DNA of 64,000 bases from Xanthomonas sp. NCPPB 1128 (GTDB lineage: Bacteria; Pseudomonadota; Gammaproteobacteria; Xanthomonadales; Xanthomonadaceae). Position numbers and translations under genes: made by a program. How positions within the stretch are numbered: the first letter of the stretch is position 1; each line of letters starts with the position of its first letter. The notes below the pieces were generated by a model. That model did no database searches, had not been told where the DNA came from, and worked only from the letters and a program-made list of their open reading frames with translations. The stretch lies in NCBI RefSeq assembly GCF_001043115.1, contig NZ_LFME01000021.1, positions 27,914 to 91,913 on the forward strand. Direction: 5' to 3'. Below are positions 63,205-64,000 of this stretch, one piece after another.

Positions 63205-63278
63205 AGCGCTCCCTTTCCCCGCCGTCGCCGCAGCAGTCGCTTTTGTCCCATTCCCCATTCCCCACTCCCGATTCCCGG
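63157..63278. repeat. Inverted pair of 7-bp-period arrays across the lpxB-rnhB junction
   Basis: A forward array (cgggattcgggaatcgggaa then tcgggaatcg, 63157-63186) encodes the end of LpxB. The reverse array (cattccccattccccactcc then cgattcccgg, 63249-63278) encodes residues ~17-26 of RnhB. The lpxB stop and rnhB ATG lie in the interior. Confidence 0.8.
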
Positions 63279-63896
63279 CTTTACGCCGGCGTCGACGAAG
63301 CCGGCCGCGGCCCCCTGGCCGGGCCGGTGGCGGTGGCGGCGGTGGTGTTCGATCCGGCGCGTACCCGCATCAACGGGCTGGACGACTCCAAGCAGCTGAC
63401 CGCGGCGCGCCGCGAGACGCTGTATGCGCGCATCGTCGAGCGGGCGCTGGCCTGGCAGGTGGTGCTGATCGAGGCCGAGGAGATCGACCGGCTGAACATC
63501 TACCAGGCGACCATGCTGGGCATGCGCCGCGCGGTGGAGGGCGTGGCGCACGTGGCCGGCTTCGCCCGCATCGACGGCAACCGCGTGCCCAAGGGCCTGC
63601 CCTGCGCCGCCGAGGCGCTGGTCGGCGGCGACGGCCTGGACCGCGCGATCATGGCCGCCTCGATCGTCGCCAAGGTCACCCGCGACCGGATCATGCAGCG
63701 CCTGCACGACGAACACCCGCACTACGGCTTCGACCTGCACAAGGGCTACGCCACGCCGGCGCACCTGGCCGCGCTGGCCGCACACGGTCCCTGCATCCAC
63801 CATCGGCGCAGCTTCGCGCCGGTGCGGATGGCCCTGACGGGCCGGGATTCGGCAGTGGGGATTGAGGATTCGTTGGAGTCGCTGCAGCTCGCGTAG
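63201..63896 (+). CDS. rnhB: Ribonuclease HII with repeat-derived N- and C-terminal residues
   Basis: A 231-aa nuclease cutting RNA in RNA-DNA hybrids and initiating ribonucleotide excision. Active-site DEAGRG (Asp32, Glu33) in [20 protein letters not shown], a D-D-S-K-Q-L-T motif, the third acidic site near I-D-G-N-R-V-P, and [10 protein letters not shown]. The first ~26 residues ([20 protein letters not shown]...) come from a reverse 7-bp array and the last ~18 ([18 protein letters not shown]) from a forward array; the family normally begins about 10 residues before DEAGRG. ATGA overlap with lpxB. Confidence 0.95.
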   Translation: MKRSLSPPSPQQSLLSHSPFPTPDSRLYAGVDEAGRGPLAGPVAVAAVVFDPARTRINGLDDSKQLTAARRETLYARIVERALAWQVVLIEAEEIDRLNIYQATMLGMRRAVEGVAHVAGFARIDGNRVPKGLPCAAEALVGGDGLDRAIMAASIVAKVTRDRIMQRLHDEHPHYGFDLHKGYATPAHLAALAAHGPCIHHRRSFAPVRMALTGRDSAVGIEDSLESLQLA

Positions 63897-63988
63897 ACGC
63901 GTGCACGGCGCCGTCAGCATCGCGTGCGGCTCAGGAATCAGTGAGACCGCCGCGAATCCCAAATCCCGAATCCCCAATCCCCGCCCCT
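63842..63988. repeat. Inverted pair of 7-bp-period arrays at the rnhB 3' end
   Basis: Forward ccgggattcggcagtgggga then ttgaggattcg (63842-63871, within rnhB) and reverse gcgaatcccaaatcccgaat then ccccaatccccgcccc (63953-63988). The 80-bp interior contains the rnhB stop and no further gene. The window ends 12 bp later. Confidence 0.75.
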
Positions 63989-64000
63989 CACTGTCAAGCC

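Overview
The window is a GC-rich gammaproteobacterial chromosome segment, most consistent with the genus Xanthomonas or a very close relative. The evidence is the gene order map-glnD-dapD next to rpsB-tsf-pyrH-frr-uppS-cdsA-dxr-rseP-bamA-lpxD-fabZ-lpxA-lpxB-rnhB, the FabV-type enoyl-ACP reductase, large TonB-dependent receptors, and dispersed repeats: a 23-bp palindrome (gtaggagcgg/cttcagccgcgac) and 7-bp-period arrays of the gggaatc type. Core genes are very GC-rich; the 13.7-19.5 kb stretch is visibly AT-richer, and 19.5-30 kb is intermediate.

Layout. 0-4.3 kb: a frameshifted DUF2214-like fragment, an isoprenylcysteine-methyltransferase-like membrane protein, a NarL/DesK-type two-component pair and fabV. 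4.3-4.9 kb: repeats only. 4.9-13.2 kb: a probable glycan-use locus, with a KdgK-like sugar kinase divergent from a 925-aa TonB-dependent receptor and a 1370-aa LamG-domain exported protein. Two near-identical 15-bp sites between kinase and receptor look like shared operators.

13.7-19.5 kb: AT-rich genes all on the plus strand. I see one near-complete integron attC site (18615-18673), an attC right half (17015-17044) and an attC left half (19416-19442). Five copies of a ~60-bp hairpin element (ggggtcagagtg ... ctctgacccc) lie at or near the attC remnants and at the ends of truncated genes. No integrase is visible, so I read this as a degraded integron cassette cluster. Three of its proteins carry PD-(D/E)XK-like nuclease motifs.

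19.5-32.7 kb: a run of about 25 small genes, nearly all plus strand. Several match families known as immunity proteins of polymorphic or type VI toxins (DUF1963/YwqG, DUF4288, Tdi1/DUF1851, Imm26); others are small lipoproteins, exported proteins, membrane proteins and zinc-ribbon proteins. No toxin gene is visible, so this looks like an orphan immunity array.

32.7-36.3 kb: a DUF1264-type lipoprotein divergent from a second TonB-dependent receptor. 36.3-41.3 kb: noncoding repeats, then the minus-strand operon map-glnD-dapD. 41.5-47.3 kb: a Csu-type chaperone-usher pilus cluster of six genes, including a second chaperone and a short SCPU-like protein, sitting between map and rpsB.

47.5-63.9 kb: a long plus-strand core block for translation (rpsB, tsf, frr), UMP kinase, isoprenoid and phospholipid precursors (uppS, cdsA, dxr), outer-membrane assembly (rseP, bamA) and lipid A synthesis (lpxD, fabZ, lpxA, lpxB), then rnhB. 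An HDOD-GGDEF signalling protein lies between tsf and pyrH. The 7-bp-period arrays form inverted pairs at five gene junctions. At the last three they are translated, adding non-family residues to LpxB and to both ends of RnhB.
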